Shown here piece after piece: positions 9,772-18,908 of a stretch of DNA of 64,000 nt. Numbering within the stretch: the first letter of the stretch is position 1; each line of letters starts with the position of its first letter. The notes below the pieces were generated by a model. The model saw only the letters and a list, made by a program, of their open reading frames with translations. It did not search any database and was not told the origin of the DNA. A program made the position numbers and the translations under genes. The stretch spans positions 47,289 through 111,288 of the forward strand of contig NZ_LJJE01000082.1 in the NCBI RefSeq assembly GCF_001854765.1, given 5' to 3'. The stretch is from Vibrio sonorensis (lineage in GTDB: Bacteria > Pseudomonadota > Gammaproteobacteria > Enterobacterales > Vibrionaceae).

Positions 9772-10555
9772 TGTTTGCTTCTTCTTTTTTTACACTTAAT
9801 ATTTCTGGCACAGTGATTTGGTAACGCTCATCAAATCGCCCTTGTTCTACCACCTGACGCTTTCCTGAACCTAATGCAATCTTTGTTTCATCAATGCGCT
9901 GAGTCCACTGATGCCCATGATAATGACTCAAAAACAAAAACACTCTATTTGTTTGAACCGAGCTACTACGTTCAAGAAGAGATTGCACCTTTCTAGGACT
10001 CAGGTTTACAAGGCCTTGAAAAAGCTCTGCTGCATGCTCAAAAGAAATTTGCTTCCCGATTGCATCAACAACTTCATAAGCAGCAAGCTCTGGGCAACTT
10101 GCTTTTAGCTCTTTTCCTTTAACCGTAATCACTTTTAGGTCCTTGTCAGAGGCAGCTTCAAGCTTATGGTTACCACAATAAAACCAATTTTGATTGGGAA
10201 ATTCACGAAACCACTTAGGTAATGATTGTTTGTTCTTCACCCCTATCCAAACTTGTTCTTTACTTAGCTGTAAATAGTGACTCAACCCTTGGTGAGTTAA
10301 GCTGCTTAACCCAGCCAGATGAACAGGGTGATGCAACTGTGTGTCCATTGCTTGTAGAGCATCCGCCCAGCCTGGCTTAACTTCATCTTTTGCACCTGGC
10401 CGATAATAAACGCCTGAAGATAGCTTCCTAAGCCAACCACTCTGCGCATATTTTTGAGCTAAGGAATAGCTAATTCCGTTCTCAGTCAGCCATTGCTGTA
10501 GCACAAGGGCTCCAGGATATGCATGGGCAACCAACCAGTTTATTTTGGACGACAT
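9764..10555 (-). CDS. abiEi: AbiEi-type antitoxin/transcriptional repressor
   Basis: About 263 residues. The N-terminal part looks like a winged helix-turn-helix (ENGISYSLAQKYAQSGWLRK followed by the wing LSSGVYYRPGA), as in AbiEi antitoxins that bind their own promoter. The remainder is the AbiEi C-terminal domain, which neutralises the toxin through an unclear mechanism. I place the start at ATG 10555 because AAGG lies 8 bases upstream; an in-frame GTG at 10561 sits too close to it. It overlaps abiEii by 8 bases. An imperfect inverted repeat just upstream (10563-10599) is a candidate operator. Confidence 0.85.
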   Translation of the reverse strand: MSSKINWLVAHAYPGALVLQQWLTENGISYSLAQKYAQSGWLRKLSSGVYYRPGAKDEVKPGWADALQAMDTQLHHPVHLAGLSSLTHQGLSHYLQLSKEQVWIGVKNKQSLPKWFREFPNQNWFYCGNHKLEAASDKDLKVITVKGKELKASCPELAAYEVVDAIGKQISFEHAAELFQGLVNLSPRKVQSLLERSSSVQTNRVFLFLSHYHGHQWTQRIDETKIALGSGKRQVVEQGRFDERYQITVPEILSVKKEEANNG

Positions 10556-10562
10556 TTTCACA

Positions 10563-10599
10563 CCTTAGGTTTAAGAAAAACTTACATAACAAACTAAGG
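10563..10599 (-). promoter_or_regulatory. candidate AbiEi operator (imperfect inverted repeat)
   Basis: CCTTAGGTTT (10563-10572) and AAACTAAGG (10591-10599) form an imperfect inverted repeat directly upstream of the abiEi start. AbiEi proteins are known to autorepress by binding paired inverted repeats in their promoter. The repeat also contains the likely ribosome-binding site, so it could instead act at the RNA level. Confidence 0.35.
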
Positions 10600-10723
10600 G
10601 TTTGCATTGTCATTTATTTTAACACTGTAGGTATAAAAAAACATGATGGGGTAAACGTATTTTGAAGATTAATACATTCAACTTTGGCCCAGGCTTAGCT
10701 CAATACCAACGCAATCACACCAC

Positions 10724-10745
10724 ATTGGTGACAAGATTGGTGACA
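10724..10745. repeat. two direct copies of ATTGGTGACA in the 376-base intergenic gap
   Basis: ATTGGTGACA occurs at 10724-10733 and again at 10736-10745, a 12-base period. It lies in the gene-free stretch 10562-10937 between abiEi and the purine permease. Apart from this repeat, the abiE upstream region and a terminator at 10890-10928, I see no gene in the gap. The period is slightly over one helical turn, compatible with a regulator binding side by side, but no function is shown. Confidence 0.6.
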
Positions 10746-10889
10746 CAAACAAAATAAAGAAAACAAAAATCACACTAGACTTCTGATTAATAAGAAATTA
10801 AAAACAACAAGCCACATACAGATCCAGAATATTGAATAGACAATTAAAAGCCAGCATATAAAGTGGATACCTCTGGCAAGAGGCTTGTA

Positions 10890-10928
10890 AGGCCTGACTT
10901 CGATATTCCATCGCAGTCAGGCCTTTTT
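10890..10928 (+). terminator. rho-independent terminator with no plus-strand gene upstream
   Basis: AGGCCTGACT (10890-10899) pairs perfectly with AGTCAGGCCT (10915-10924); an inner CGAT/ATCG extends the stem after one mismatch, with a 5-base loop. Five T residues (10924-10928) follow on the plus strand only. The flanking genes are both on the minus strand, so this terminator has no visible transcript to end. Confidence 0.75.
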
Positions 10929-10937
10929 GTTTCGCTA

Positions 10938-12311
10938 TTAAAGCAGAAGCAAGTAAGTTAAGAACAGACCCGACAAAATATAGATAATCGGATGCACTTC
11001 CTTGGCTCTACCAGCCACAACCATTGTGAATGCATAAGTGATGAAGCCCATTGCCATACCGTTTGCTGGAGAGAAGCTCAATACGGTAAACATAATGGTA
11101 AAGAAGGCCGCGATTCTCGACTCTTTTTGTTCCCAACTGATTTGCCCCAAACGACCAATCATATAGATACCGACAACCACCATTGCAGGGGCGACCATCG
11201 CCGTTGAGAAAATAGAAAACAGTGGGTATAGGAACAGCGACACAATGAACAAGCCCGCTACTACAACGGCTGCCAGACCCGTTTTCGCTCCCTGAGAAGA
11301 AGCAATACCCGATTCAGAAAATGCTGTGATAGAGGTTGTACCCATCATAGACCCAAATACCGTACCACCAGCGTCAGCGATAAGCGCCGATTTAGCATTT
11401 GGCACTTTGCCATCTTTGTCGATAATACCAGCGTCGCGGCCAACACCAACGATAGTACTCAACCCGTCAAAGAAATCGACAATCAAAAAGATAATGACAA
11501 TAAAGAGAAGATCAAACATCTTTTCAGCCGTTAGGCCTGATACGTCGAAGATGGCACCAAAGCTTCCACTTACGCTCGGTGGAGCAGTCACGATAGCATC
11601 GGGAATTGGCGCATTGGACGTTCCCAAAAAAGTATCCGCCAGTACAGTCAGCACAATTGCAGAAACAAAAGAGATAAAGGTCGCCAGTTTAATGTCGCGA
11701 ACCATGCATCCCAGCGCAATGAAAATACTGATGTAAGCGATCACAACCTGAGGGTCATCCAGCTTACCCATACTCACCAGAATAAATGGGTTAGAAACAA
11801 TGATTCCCGCGTTTTTAAGACCGAGAAACGCAATAAATAGCCCTAGGGAGACAGTAATGGCCAACTTGAGATCTTCAGGAATCGACTCGATCATAGACTT
11901 TCGAATACGCGTCAGAGACAAGAAGAGATAAATCACACCAGACAAGAAAATGCCCAATAGAGCTTCATTCCAAACCAGTGCGACAGAGCCGCTGAGCAAC
12001 ATGCCTTTAAAGAAGCCATTCATGCTCATACCGGGAGCCAGCATAACGGGATAGTTACCAAACAGGCCCATAATCAAGGTTGCAAACGCTGCAGAAATTG
12101 CCGTCGCAGTAAATACAGCGCCGCGATCCATACCAGGGATATCACCCAAAATGGCAGGGTTAACAGCCAAAATATAGCTCATCGCCAAAAAAGTAATAAA
12201 ACCCGCATAAATTTCAGTCCCAATCGTGGACTGACGCTGACGAATTTTGAAGGTGGATTCTAGCCAAGAGTTAGCTGGGGCAGAAGCCGTGGCATTTGAT
12301 TCTATGCTCAC
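10938..12311 (-). CDS. purine (guanine/hypoxanthine-type) permease, NCS2/AzgA family
   Basis: An inner-membrane nucleobase transporter of about 457 residues with many hydrophobic segments. The N-terminal hallmark block FTATAISAAFATLIMGLFGN followed by YPVMLAPGMSMN places it in the AzgA/PbuG branch of NCS2 (COG2252), which takes up adenine, guanine or hypoxanthine. I choose GTG 12311 (MSIESNATAS) because AAGG sits 8 bases upstream; an in-frame TTG at 12344 has no ribosome-binding site. A guanine-class purine riboswitch, a ribosome-site-masking hairpin and a good promoter lie upstream, indicating control by intracellular purine. Confidence 0.9.
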   Translation of the reverse strand: MSIESNATASAPANSWLESTFKIRQRQSTIGTEIYAGFITFLAMSYILAVNPAILGDIPGMDRGAVFTATAISAAFATLIMGLFGNYPVMLAPGMSMNGFFKGMLLSGSVALVWNEALLGIFLSGVIYLFLSLTRIRKSMIESIPEDLKLAITVSLGLFIAFLGLKNAGIIVSNPFILVSMGKLDDPQVVIAYISIFIALGCMVRDIKLATFISFVSAIVLTVLADTFLGTSNAPIPDAIVTAPPSVSGSFGAIFDVSGLTAEKMFDLLFIVIIFLIVDFFDGLSTIVGVGRDAGIIDKDGKVPNAKSALIADAGGTVFGSMMGTTSITAFSESGIASSQGAKTGLAAVVVAGLFIVSLFLYPLFSIFSTAMVAPAMVVVGIYMIGRLGQISWEQKESRIAAFFTIMFTVLSFSPANGMAMGFITYAFTMVVAGRAKEVHPIIYILSGLFLTYLLLL

Positions 12312-12316
12312 AATAA

Positions 12317-12380
12317 CAACCTTATTCAGATATAAGAGGGACAATATGCACTGATCAAGGCAAGAGCGAGAATAAGGTCG
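12317..12380 (-). promoter_or_regulatory. ribosome-binding-site-masking hairpin of the purine permease mRNA
   Basis: On the minus-strand RNA, CGACCUUAUUC (12380-12370) can pair along 11 positions, with one G-U, with GAAUAAGGUUG (12327-12317). The second arm contains the AAGG that precedes the GTG start by 8 bases. Forming this helix would block translation. It starts just 3 bases after the U-run that follows the riboswitch aptamer, so it is the probable expression platform. Confidence 0.6.
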
Positions 12381-12388
12381 CTAAAAAA

Positions 12389-12451
12389 CTGTAGTCACTG
12401 GGATAGGCCCAATGGTAGAAACGTTCGAACCATCTCTTCGAACCTATACAG
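12389..12451 (-). promoter_or_regulatory. purine riboswitch, guanine class
   Basis: The minus-strand RNA shows the purine aptamer fold. P1 is CUGUA/UACAG, P2 is GUUCGA/UCGAAC with loop AGAGAUGGU, the conserved J2/3 is GUUUCUACC, P3 is AUUGG/CCAGU with a 7-base loop GCCUAUC, and J3/1 is GACUAC. The C in GACUAC is the specificity base that reads guanine or hypoxanthine, whereas adenine riboswitches have U. P1 is followed immediately by six U residues (12388-12383). It lies 5' of the permease gene on the same strand. Confidence 0.85.
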
Positions 12452-12470
12452 CGCATAATAATTTGCGCGA

Positions 12471-12498
12471 ATTGTAAGCAATTAGAGTAAAAGTGCAA
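12471..12498 (-). promoter_or_regulatory. sigma-70 promoter of the purine permease
   Basis: On the minus strand TTGCAC (12498-12493), a 16-base spacer and TACAAT (12476-12471) give a near-consensus promoter. The predicted transcription start falls a few bases before the riboswitch aptamer, so the whole aptamer would be in the leader RNA. Confidence 0.65.
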
Positions 12499-12558
12499 TA
12501 CTTTCTGGCAAAAATATCAAAATGGCGAATAATACGTAAAAACAGTAGGTTAATAAAA

Positions 12559-12574
12559 GGTTAAACGTTTGCTT
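12559..12574. promoter_or_regulatory. possible PurR operator
   Basis: GGTTAAACGTTTGCTT resembles the PurR consensus ACGCAAACGTTTGCGT; the core AAACGTTTGC and the right half match and the left half is poor. It lies about 60 bases upstream of the permease -35 box and before gmk in the 505-base gap 12312-12816, so its target is unclear. The rest of the gap holds the permease leader and the gmk promoter region, where I see no clear boxes. Confidence 0.35.
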
Positions 12575-12762
12575 TTTTCGTTACTGAGTGATGACACAAT
12601 AATCAAATTTTCAGAAAATCAGATGCACAAACCGCCGTCACCATATCCAAAACCAGAAGCAAATACTTGTGAAGATCCTATGGATCGTGCTACTCTTCGC
12701 CTCCATTTTTCTGACCCCAATCCGCCATTACGCGTTTAACTTTCGGTCAGTGCTATCTTTAA

Positions 12763-13440
<678 letters not shown>

Positions 13441-13523
13441 AGCAGATAAGTAATAGAATCTCATGGCGTTAAACTGTATACTTTCTCGTCATTTAAAATT
13501 TTTGTTAACTAATTGGAGTTCTC

Positions 13524-13796
13524 ATGGCACGCGTAACTGTACAAGACGCTGTTGAAAAAGTCGGCAACCGTTTCGACCTTGTTCTGATTGCGGCACGCCG
13601 CGCTCGTCAAATGCAAACTGGCGGAAAAGATTCTCTAGTGCCGGAAGAAAACGATAAGGCAACGGTTATCGCTTTGCGCGAAATCGAAGAAGGCCTGATC
13701 ACTAAAGAGATCCTTGATGCTCGTGAGCGTCAAGAACAGCAAGAGCAGGAAGCCGCTGAACTAGCTGCAGTTAGCAGCATTGCACACAGCCGCTAA
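13524..13796 (+). CDS. rpoZ: RNA polymerase omega subunit
   Basis: A 90-residue omega subunit that binds the beta' subunit, aids its folding and forms one (p)ppGpp site on RNA polymerase. The conserved N terminus [20 protein letters not shown] and RRARQMQ motif are present. TTGGAGTT precedes the ATG with good spacing. It sits between gmk and spoT, the usual gammaproteobacterial order. Confidence 0.97.
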   Translation: MARVTVQDAVEKVGNRFDLVLIAARRARQMQTGGKDSLVPEENDKATVIALREIEEGLITKEILDARERQEQQEQEAAELAAVSSIAHSR

Positions 13797-13834
13797 ACCC
13801 TAATCGGTCTCAACTTACACTCCGGGCCTAAAGT

Positions 13835-15958
13835 TTGTATCTATTCGATAGCCTCAAAGACGTTGCCCAAGACTACCTAACAGAGCCTCAAATTGAGGCT
13901 CTGCGTCAATCTTATGTGGTAGCGAAAGACGCCCATGAAGGGCAAACCCGCTCAAGCGGTGAACCGTACATCATCCACCCTGTTGCCGTAGCGCGTATTC
14001 TCGCAGAAATGCGTTTAGATATAGAAACGCTGCAAGCAGCACTTTTACACGATGTAATAGAAGACACCGAAGTCACCAAGGAAGAACTTGAGGCTCAGTT
14101 TGGCCATACCGTCGCTGAACTGGTAGATGGTGTCTCTAAGCTGGACAAGCTAAAGTTTCGCGATCGCAAAGAAGCCCAAGCGGAAAACTTCCGCAAAATG
14201 GTGCTTGCGATGGTTCAGGATATTCGCGTTATCCTAATCAAGCTGGCTGACCGCACTCACAACATGCGCACTTTAGGCGCACTAAGAGCGGACAAAAAAC
14301 GCCGTATCGCCCGTGAAACCCTCGAAATCTATTCCCCACTGGCTCATCGCCTCGGTATCCACAACATCAAGACTGAGCTTGAAGAACTCGGTTTTGAAGC
14401 GCTTTACCCGAACCGTTATCGCGTTCTAAAAGAAGTGGTCAAAGCGGCTCGTGGTAACCGAAAAGAGATGATCCAGCGTATCCATGATGAAATTGAAGGT
14501 CGGCTGAATGAAGTTGGCTTAACATCCCGCGTCTTTGGTAGAGAGAAAAACCTCTACTCCATCTATAACAAGATGAAAACCAAAGAGCAGCGTTTTCATA
14601 CCATTATGGATATTTACGCATTTAGAATCGTGGTAGAAGAACCAGATACTTGTTACCGCGCTCTAGGCCAAGTGCACAGCCTGTACAAGCCACGTCCCGG
14701 TCGCGTAAAAGATTATATCGCCGTACCCAAGGCCAATGGCTACCAGTCGTTACACACTTCAATGGTGGGCCCTCACGGCGTACCAGTTGAAGTGCAGATC
14801 CGCACCGAAGATATGGATCAGATGGCGGATAAAGGTGTTGCAGCACATTGGTCTTACAAAGGTAATGGTGAACGCACTGGCACAACTGCTCAAGTAAAAG
14901 CCCAGCGTTGGATGCAAAGCCTTCTGGAACTTCAGCAAAGCGCTGGTAACTCGTTTGAGTTTATTGAAAACGTTAAATCAGATCTCTTCCCTGATGAGAT
15001 TTACGTTTTCACGCCAAAAGGCCGTATTGTCGAACTGCCCGCAGGCGCAACGTGCGTTGACTTCGCTTACGCCGTTCACACCGATGTAGGTAATACCTGT
15101 GTTGGCGCCCGCGTCGATCGCAATCCATACCCATTGAGCAAAGCTCTCAAGAATGGACAAACCATCGAAATCATTAGTGCGCCAGGAGCAAGACCTAATG
15201 CGGCGTGGCTAAACTATGTTGTTACCTCACGCGCGCGTACCAAAATCCGTCAGGTTCTAAAGACGATGCGTCGCGAAGAGTCGGTGACCCTAGGCCGCAG
15301 ATTGCTAAACCACGCATTAGGAGAACTGTCGTTATCAGAAATCAGTGAGCAGAATGTTCAACACGTACTCAGCGATCTGAAAATTGATACAGTGGATGAC
15401 TTACTGGCAGATATCGGTTTAGGCGAACTAATGAGTATCGTCATTGCGCGTCGTTTACTCGGAGCCGCCGACGAGCTAACTGAAGTTCCTACCACAACAG
15501 AAAGCAAGACCAAGAAGAAACTGCCAATTCGCGGAGCCGAAGGCATACTACTGACATTTGCCAATTGTTGTCACCCAATCCCCGATGACCATATCGTTGC
15601 TCACGTATCTCCAGGCCGAGGCCTAGTTGTACACCGAGAAACATGTCCAAATATCCGAGGTCACCAAAAAGAGCCGGATAAGTATATGGCCGTTGAGTGG
15701 GCAGATGATTTCGACCAAGAATTTATCACCGAACTCAAAGTAGACGTGCACAATAGACAAGGCGCTTTGGCAGAGCTAACCAACGTGATCTCTCAAACGG
15801 GCTCGAACATACACGGTCTGTCCACTGAAGAACGCGACGGTCGCTTGTATACGGTAATGGTACTACTGACCACAAAAGATCGCGTTCACTTAGCTGGTAT
15901 TATGCGTAAGATTAAAGCGATGCCACTCACATTAAAAGTACGCCGAAGAAAGAACTAA
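13835..15958 (+). CDS. spoT: bifunctional (p)ppGpp synthetase/hydrolase SpoT
   Basis: A 707-residue Rel/Spo protein that degrades, and weakly makes, the alarmone (p)ppGpp. In order: HD hydrolase domain with LLHDVIEDT, synthetase domain (about residues 200-350), TGS domain (DEIYVFTPKGRIVELPAGAT), a helical region and a C-terminal ACT domain. The intact HD motif supports hydrolase activity. The start is TTG 13835, giving the conserved MYLFDSLKD N terminus; no ATG gives it. It lies 38 bases after rpoZ, and an 8-bp hairpin follows the stop. Confidence 0.96.
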   Translation: MYLFDSLKDVAQDYLTEPQIEALRQSYVVAKDAHEGQTRSSGEPYIIHPVAVARILAEMRLDIETLQAALLHDVIEDTEVTKEELEAQFGHTVAELVDGVSKLDKLKFRDRKEAQAENFRKMVLAMVQDIRVILIKLADRTHNMRTLGALRADKKRRIARETLEIYSPLAHRLGIHNIKTELEELGFEALYPNRYRVLKEVVKAARGNRKEMIQRIHDEIEGRLNEVGLTSRVFGREKNLYSIYNKMKTKEQRFHTIMDIYAFRIVVEEPDTCYRALGQVHSLYKPRPGRVKDYIAVPKANGYQSLHTSMVGPHGVPVEVQIRTEDMDQMADKGVAAHWSYKGNGERTGTTAQVKAQRWMQSLLELQQSAGNSFEFIENVKSDLFPDEIYVFTPKGRIVELPAGATCVDFAYAVHTDVGNTCVGARVDRNPYPLSKALKNGQTIEIISAPGARPNAAWLNYVVTSRARTKIRQVLKTMRREESVTLGRRLLNHALGELSLSEISEQNVQHVLSDLKIDTVDDLLADIGLGELMSIVIARRLLGAADELTEVPTTTESKTKKKLPIRGAEGILLTFANCCHPIPDDHIVAHVSPGRGLVVHRETCPNIRGHQKEPDKYMAVEWADDFDQEFITELKVDVHNRQGALAELTNVISQTGSNIHGLSTEERDGRLYTVMVLLTTKDRVHLAGIMRKIKAMPLTLKVRRRKN

Positions 15959-15963
15959 TCTAC

Positions 15964-15983
15964 CCGCTGCCATTCGGCAGCGG
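15964..15983 (+). other. perfect hairpin between spoT and trmH
   Basis: CCGCTGCC (15964-15971) and GGCAGCGG (15976-15983) pair fully around ATTC. The hairpin is GC-rich but has no T-run after it (TTCTCGG), so it is more likely an mRNA processing or stability element than a terminator. Confidence 0.45.
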
Positions 15984-15998
15984 TTCTCGGAAAAACCT

Positions 15999-16680
15999 AT
16001 GAATCTAGAACGTTATCAACGTATCCAAGAGGTACTAAAAGCCCGTCAAACGGACCTCACGCTTTGCCTTGAAGAAGTACACAAACCCAATAATGTTTCC
16101 GCGGTTATTCGCACCGCAGACGCAACGGGCCTACACAAAATTCACGCGGTCTGGCCCCACGAAATGCGCACCCTTAGCCATACGTCAGCGGGTGCGAGAA
16201 ACTGGGTGGAAGTCGATACACACGATTCAATAGAAGGCGCGATCAAAACGCTAAAGTCTCAAGGCATGCAGGTACTGGTAACAAACTTGTCCGACACCGC
16301 CGTCGACTTTAGAGAAATAGACTACACCAAGCCTACCGCCGTCATTCTTGGCAGTGAAAAAGTGGGCGCTTCGGAAACAGCTAAAAAGCTAGCCGACCAA
16401 GATATCATCATCTATGATGGGAATGGTTCAGTCACTGAATGTCTCCGTAGCCAGTGCTGTTATTCTCTACGAGGCGCAAAGACAGCGCACCGAGAAAGGA
16501 ATGTATGACAATCAAGTCAGTTCAGTACCCGCGGAGGAGATCCACAAAACGCTTTTTGAACGTGGGCACCCTGTACTAGCAAAAGTAGCTAAACGAAAAG
16601 GCTTAGCCTACCCGCCACTTGACGAAGAAGGTCAGATTGTCGCCGACCAAGTTTGGTGGCAAGAGATGCAACGCCGCTAA
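15999..16680 (+). CDS. trmH: tRNA (guanosine(18)-2'-O)-methyltransferase TrmH, with apparent frameshift
   Basis: SpoU/TrmH-family SPOUT methylase that 2'-O-methylates G18 in the tRNA D-loop. Motif 1 is NVSAVIRTADATGLHKIHAV, motif 2 is VILGSEKVGAS, and motif 3 is MVQSLNVSVASAVILYEA. The first two lie in the frame from 15999 and the third in another frame ending at 16680. The break is at about 16412: adding a C (atct to atcct) restores the expected I-I-P-M-M-G-M transition and a protein of about 227 residues. As written, the first frame ends at 16508 with nonsense sequence after residue 138. It lies between spoT and recG. Confidence 0.9.
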
Positions 16681-16784
16681 GCAATAGTTTTTGGTGGCTT
16701 ATACATTATCTCATCTAAAAAACTGTACAAATACACAGCCTAGTGGTTAACTAACCCTATTGTTTTATTGGGAGAGTTACCACT

Positions 16785-18863
16785 ATGTCTCAGTTACTTT
16801 CTGCGGTTCCACTGACTTCATTAACTGGGGTCGGGGCAAAGGTTGCAGAAAAGCTTGAGAAAATAGGCCTTAACCAAGTCCAAGATCTGCTCTTTCACCT
16901 TCCTCTTCGATACGAAAACCGCAGTCGAGTATACCCCATTGCCAGTTTGCACCACGGGTTGTGGGCTGCAGTACAGGGAAAGGTTATGACGGTGGATACC
17001 CTATTTGGCCGTCGAAAAATACTCACCGTCAAAATCAGTGATGGCAATGGCTCTATCTCGTTAAAGTTCTTTAACTTTACCGCCGGTATGAAAAACAACT
17101 TTACCGAAGGTAAATTTGTTCACGCTTATGGTGAGATAAAACGCGGTCCAAATGGTTTGGAAATCATTCATCCAGATTACAAGTTTTCTCCGGGTCACTC
17201 ATCAGAAGAAGGTAAGGTCAGTTTAACTCCCGTCTATCCGACAACGGATGGACTACGCCAGATTACCCTGCGTAACCTTACCGATCAGGCGCTAGAACTG
17301 TTAAAAAAATCTGCGGTGCAAGAGTTGCTACCCGCTGGATTGTATCCACATCAAATCACCTTGGAGCAAGCGCTCACTTTTATTCACCGACCGCCAGAAG
17401 ACGTCGATACAAGCCTTTTTGATGATGGAAAACACCCAGCTCAGATTCGCTTAATTATGGAAGAACTGCTCGCCCAAAACCTCTCTATGTTAGCAGTCAG
17501 ACATACTGGGCAAAAAGATACCGCGCTACCACTAACCGCTTCAAAAAACCTTAAGTCCCAACTTTTAGAACAGTTACCATTTTCACCAACCAACGCCCAG
17601 AGTCGCGTGGTTAAAGAGATTGAACAAGACTTAATACAGCCACACCCAATGATGAGGCTGGTACAAGGCGATGTAGGTTCAGGAAAAACCTTAGTGGCGG
17701 CCTTAGCAGCGGTGACAGCCATAGAGCAAGGTTATCAAGTGGCCTTAATGGCGCCAACCGAACTGTTGGCAGAACAGCACGCCATCAATTTTGCCAACTG
17801 GTTTGAACCTATGGGAATAAAAGTAGGCTGGTTAGCGGGCAAGCAAAAAGGCAAGGCAAGAGAGGCGTCTTTATCGCAGATCGCTACTGGTGAAGCGCAA
17901 ATGGTTGTTGGAACACATGCCCTGTTTCAAGAACAAGTAGAGTTCAAAAAACTCGCTTTAGTCATCATTGATGAACAACACCGATTTGGCGTCCACCAGC
18001 GATTAGAGCTAAGAGAAAAAGGGGCAAAACAAGGCGCGTATCCCCATCAGCTTATTATGACAGCAACGCCCATTCCGCGTACTTTAGCCATGACCGCCTA
18101 TGCAGATTTGGAAACCTCTGTCATCGATGAACTCCCACCGGGTCGGACGCCGATTCAAACCGTTGCCATTCCAGATACGAAAAGAGATGACATCGTAGAG
18201 AGAATACGCCACGCGTGTTTAAACGAAGGAAAACAAGCGTACTGGGTGTGCACACTTATTGATGAATCCGAAGTATTAGAAGCACAAGCGGCTGCCGATA
18301 CCGCGGAGGAACTGCAAGCAAAACTTCCAGATGTGAAAATCGGCCTAGTACATGGCCGCATGAAGCCTGTGGAAAAACAAGCCGTTATGCAGGCATTCAA
18401 AAACAACGAACTTCACCTGCTGGTCGCAACAACCGTCATTGAAGTTGGTGTAGACGTTCCAAACTCCAGCCTGATGATTATTGAAAACCCAGAACGACTC
18501 GGCTTAGCTCAGCTCCATCAGTTAAGAGGCCGTGTCGGGCGAGGTTCCGTTGCTAGCCACTGTGTTTTACTCTATCACGCTCCCCTGTCTAAAACCGCCC
18601 AAAAGCGTTTAGGTGTGCTCCGCGAGAGTAACGACGGTTTTGTCATTGCACAGAGAGATTTGGAGATAAGAGGCCCCGGTGAGCTGTTAGGAACTAAGCA
18701 AACCGGTGTAGCAGACTTTAAAATTGCCGATTTGGTTAGAGATCAGCAATTAGTGCCAGAAGTGCAACGCATTGCTCGCCATATCCATCAGCAATATCCA
18801 CACAATGCCATCGCCATTATTAACCGTTGGCTTGGCGACAGAGAGTTTTACTCCAAAGCGTAA
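16785..18863 (+). CDS. recG: ATP-dependent DNA helicase RecG
   Basis: A 692-residue superfamily 2 translocase that remodels stalled replication forks and Holliday junctions. The N-terminal wedge domain contains LTGVGAKVAEKLEKIGL and an OB-fold. Walker A GDVGSGKT, Walker B/DEQH IIDEQHRFGV, TATPIPRTLAM and the C-terminal QLRGRVGRG motif are all present. GGGAGAG precedes the ATG. Last gene of the plus-strand cluster; it ends at a bidirectional terminator shared with cysQ. Confidence 0.97.
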   Translation: MSQLLSAVPLTSLTGVGAKVAEKLEKIGLNQVQDLLFHLPLRYENRSRVYPIASLHHGLWAAVQGKVMTVDTLFGRRKILTVKISDGNGSISLKFFNFTAGMKNNFTEGKFVHAYGEIKRGPNGLEIIHPDYKFSPGHSSEEGKVSLTPVYPTTDGLRQITLRNLTDQALELLKKSAVQELLPAGLYPHQITLEQALTFIHRPPEDVDTSLFDDGKHPAQIRLIMEELLAQNLSMLAVRHTGQKDTALPLTASKNLKSQLLEQLPFSPTNAQSRVVKEIEQDLIQPHPMMRLVQGDVGSGKTLVAALAAVTAIEQGYQVALMAPTELLAEQHAINFANWFEPMGIKVGWLAGKQKGKAREASLSQIATGEAQMVVGTHALFQEQVEFKKLALVIIDEQHRFGVHQRLELREKGAKQGAYPHQLIMTATPIPRTLAMTAYADLETSVIDELPPGRTPIQTVAIPDTKRDDIVERIRHACLNEGKQAYWVCTLIDESEVLEAQAAADTAEELQAKLPDVKIGLVHGRMKPVEKQAVMQAFKNNELHLLVATTVIEVGVDVPNSSLMIIENPERLGLAQLHQLRGRVGRGSVASHCVLLYHAPLSKTAQKRLGVLRESNDGFVIAQRDLEIRGPGELLGTKQTGVADFKIADLVRDQQLVPEVQRIARHIHQQYPHNAIAIINRWLGDREFYSKA

Positions 18864-18883
18864 AAAGGGGGCTCAACGCCCCC
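18862..18883 (-). terminator. terminator between recG and cysQ
   Basis: GGGGGC (18867-18872) pairs with GCCCCC (18878-18883) around TCAAC. On the minus strand the stem is followed by TTTTT (18866-18862), so it best serves the nudE-cysQ transcript; plus-strand termination after recG would have only a weak T-rich tail. Confidence 0.7.
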
Positions 18884-18908
18884 TATCTCTATTTACACTC
18901 TTTTCGCC

